Shown here: positions 28,748-29,651 of the stretch, piece by piece
Layout of the letters: each line of letters opens with the position of its first letter
Position numbering within the stretch: the first letter of the stretch is position 1
DNA from: JASJHI01 sp965371355
Lineage (GTDB): Bacteria; Actinomycetota; Acidimicrobiia; Acidimicrobiales; Ilumatobacteraceae
Direction: 5' to 3'
NCBI GenBank assembly: GCA_965371355.1
Contig: CBDUYD010000016.1
Coordinates: 1 to 29,651 of the forward strand
DNA length: 29,651 nucleotides
Notes under the pieces: model-generated
Databases searched by the model: none
What the model saw: only the letters and a program-made list of their open reading frames with translations
Told to the model about the DNA's origin: nothing
Position numbers and translations under genes: made by a program

Positions 28748-29651
28748 TGCGCGTCCTCGTCATCGGAGGCGGGGGCCGCGAACAGGCGATCGCCTGGGCG
28801 TGCCGCCGTCACGGTCACGACGCGCGGCTGTCGCCAGGTCTCGGCGACGCCGACAGCACCGATACCGACCTCGTGATCCCCGGGCCCGAGATGGCCCTCG
28901 TCGACGGCGTCGCCGATGCATGTGCCGAGCGAGGACTGGCGTGTTTCGGCCCGACGAGCGCGCTCGCCCGACTCGAGGCGTCGAAGGGCTACGCCCGTGA
29001 GCTGGCGTCATCGCTGGGGATCCCCGGCCCTGCCTTCGGACGCTTCACCGACGCCGACGCCGCGCTCGCCTGGTGGCGCGAGCTCGACAGGCCGGTCGTC
29101 GTCAAACTCGACGGGCTCGCCGCCGGCAAAGGCGTAACCGTTCCCGAGTCGCAGGCCGAGACCACCGACGCGATCCGTGCCGCCGCGTCGTCGCAACCGT
29201 TCGTGCTCGAGGAGCGGTTGCGCGGGCCCGAGTGCTCGCTGCTCGCGCTGTGCGACGGATCGAGCGCTGTCGCTCTCCCGCTGGCGCAGGATCACAAACG
29301 GATCGGTGAGGGCGACACCGGGCCGAACACCGGCGGGATGGGCGCGTACGCACCGGCACCCGTCCCCCTCTCGCCGGAACGGCTGCTCGAGACCTTCGTG
29401 CAGCCGGTGCTCGACCACTTCGCCGGGGCTGGCACGCCCTACGTCGGTGTCATCTTCGCCGGGCTGATGATCACGCGCGACGGACCCCGACTGATCGAGT
29501 ACAACGTGCGCCTCGGCGATCCCGAGGCCCAGACCGTGCTCCCGCTGCTCGACACCGACTTCGCCGCACTCGCGCTCGCGTGCACGCGCGGCGACCATTC
29601 GACCGAGCCGTTGCGGATCGCCGACCGTTCGGCGGTGACGGTCGTCGCCGC
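28747..29651 (+). CDS. purD: Phosphoribosylamine-glycine ligase, partial (runs off the window)
   Basis: The first 301 codons or so of GAR synthetase, which joins phosphoribosylamine to glycine with ATP. The start ATG overlaps the purF stop TGA by one base. It begins MRVLVIGGGGREQAIAWA, where the family normally has REH. The N-terminal domain is compact: only about 20 residues separate the LSPG loop from IPGPEMALVDG. The ATP-grasp domain is typical: PVVVKLDGLAAGKGV, DHKRIGEGDTGPNTGGMGAY and IEYNVRLGDPEAQ. The frame is open to the last base, so the gene continues beyond the window. Confidence 0.93.
   Translation, partial: MRVLVIGGGGREQAIAWACRRHGHDARLSPGLGDADSTDTDLVIPGPEMALVDGVADACAERGLACFGPTSALARLEASKGYARELASSLGIPGPAFGRFTDADAALAWWRELDRPVVVKLDGLAAGKGVTVPESQAETTDAIRAAASSQPFVLEERLRGPECSLLALCDGSSAVALPLAQDHKRIGEGDTGPNTGGMGAYAPAPVPLSPERLLETFVQPVLDHFAGAGTPYVGVIFAGLMITRDGPRLIEYNVRLGDPEAQTVLPLLDTDFAALALACTRGDHSTEPLRIADRSAVTVVA

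Noticed and set aside
1..29651. CRISPR arrays, prophage structural genes or a defence island
   Set aside because: No regularly spaced repeats, cas-like genes or phage structural proteins were seen. The only immunity-like module is a single vapBC pair.

Overview
This 29.65 kb window is GC-rich chromosomal DNA from an actinobacterium. The gene mix fits a free-living aerobe of class Acidimicrobiia (Ilumatobacter-like): a wax-ester/diacylglycerol acyltransferase, SURF1, a group 3b [NiFe] hydrogenase, a fused PurS-PurL protein, and genes that start directly downstream of a TAnnnT -10 box. The taxonomic placement is inference, because there is no rRNA gene here.

Layout. 1-3.2 kb: a flavin-reductase-like (PNPOx-fold) protein, a divergent glutamine-synthetase-family gene broken by a one-base frameshift, and a convergent MFS transporter. 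3.2-4.8 kb: an arsR-arsM arsenic methylation operon and a small NTF2-like protein. 4.8-10.5 kb: a tightly overlapping operon for a group 3b [NiFe] hydrogenase (beta Fe-S subunit, cyclic-nucleotide-binding-domain protein, FAD/NAD subunit, small subunit, large subunit, maturation endopeptidase). It is followed by a maturation tail that has decayed: hypF is reduced to a few short pieces, hypC is intact, and hypD stops after about 35 codons at the C-terminal end of an ISL3-type transposase. 10.5-12.3 kb: an accessory strip with a small hypothetical gene, a vapBC toxin-antitoxin pair and a tyrosine-integrase fragment, ending at the 3' side of tRNA-Cys. 12.3-13.8 kb: tRNA-Cys, a DUF1330 protein, tRNA-Gly, a nickel/cobalt-permease-like pseudogene and a small unknown protein. 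13.8-22.7 kb: core metabolic genes (metX with a coupled acidic-tailed membrane protein, DUF4262, APH-like kinase, SURF1, MBL hydrolase, WS/DGAT, GMC oxidoreductase, histidine phosphatase). 22.7-29.65 kb: a purine operon purSL-purQ-purC-purF-purD, with purD running off the end.

The main biological story is the hydrogenase locus. The structural genes look intact, with all expected Fe-S and Ni-binding cysteines. Two of the three hyp genes present are wrecked, no hypA, hypB or hypE lies in the window, and a permease-like gene 2.6 kb away is frameshifted and apparently internally deleted. Either Ni-Fe cofactor assembly is supplied from another locus, or the enzyme has recently lost its ability to mature. 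A second window-wide pattern is that about ten operon-first genes start 6-8 nt after a TAnnnT hexamer, which implies widespread leaderless transcription and fixes several non-ATG starts.
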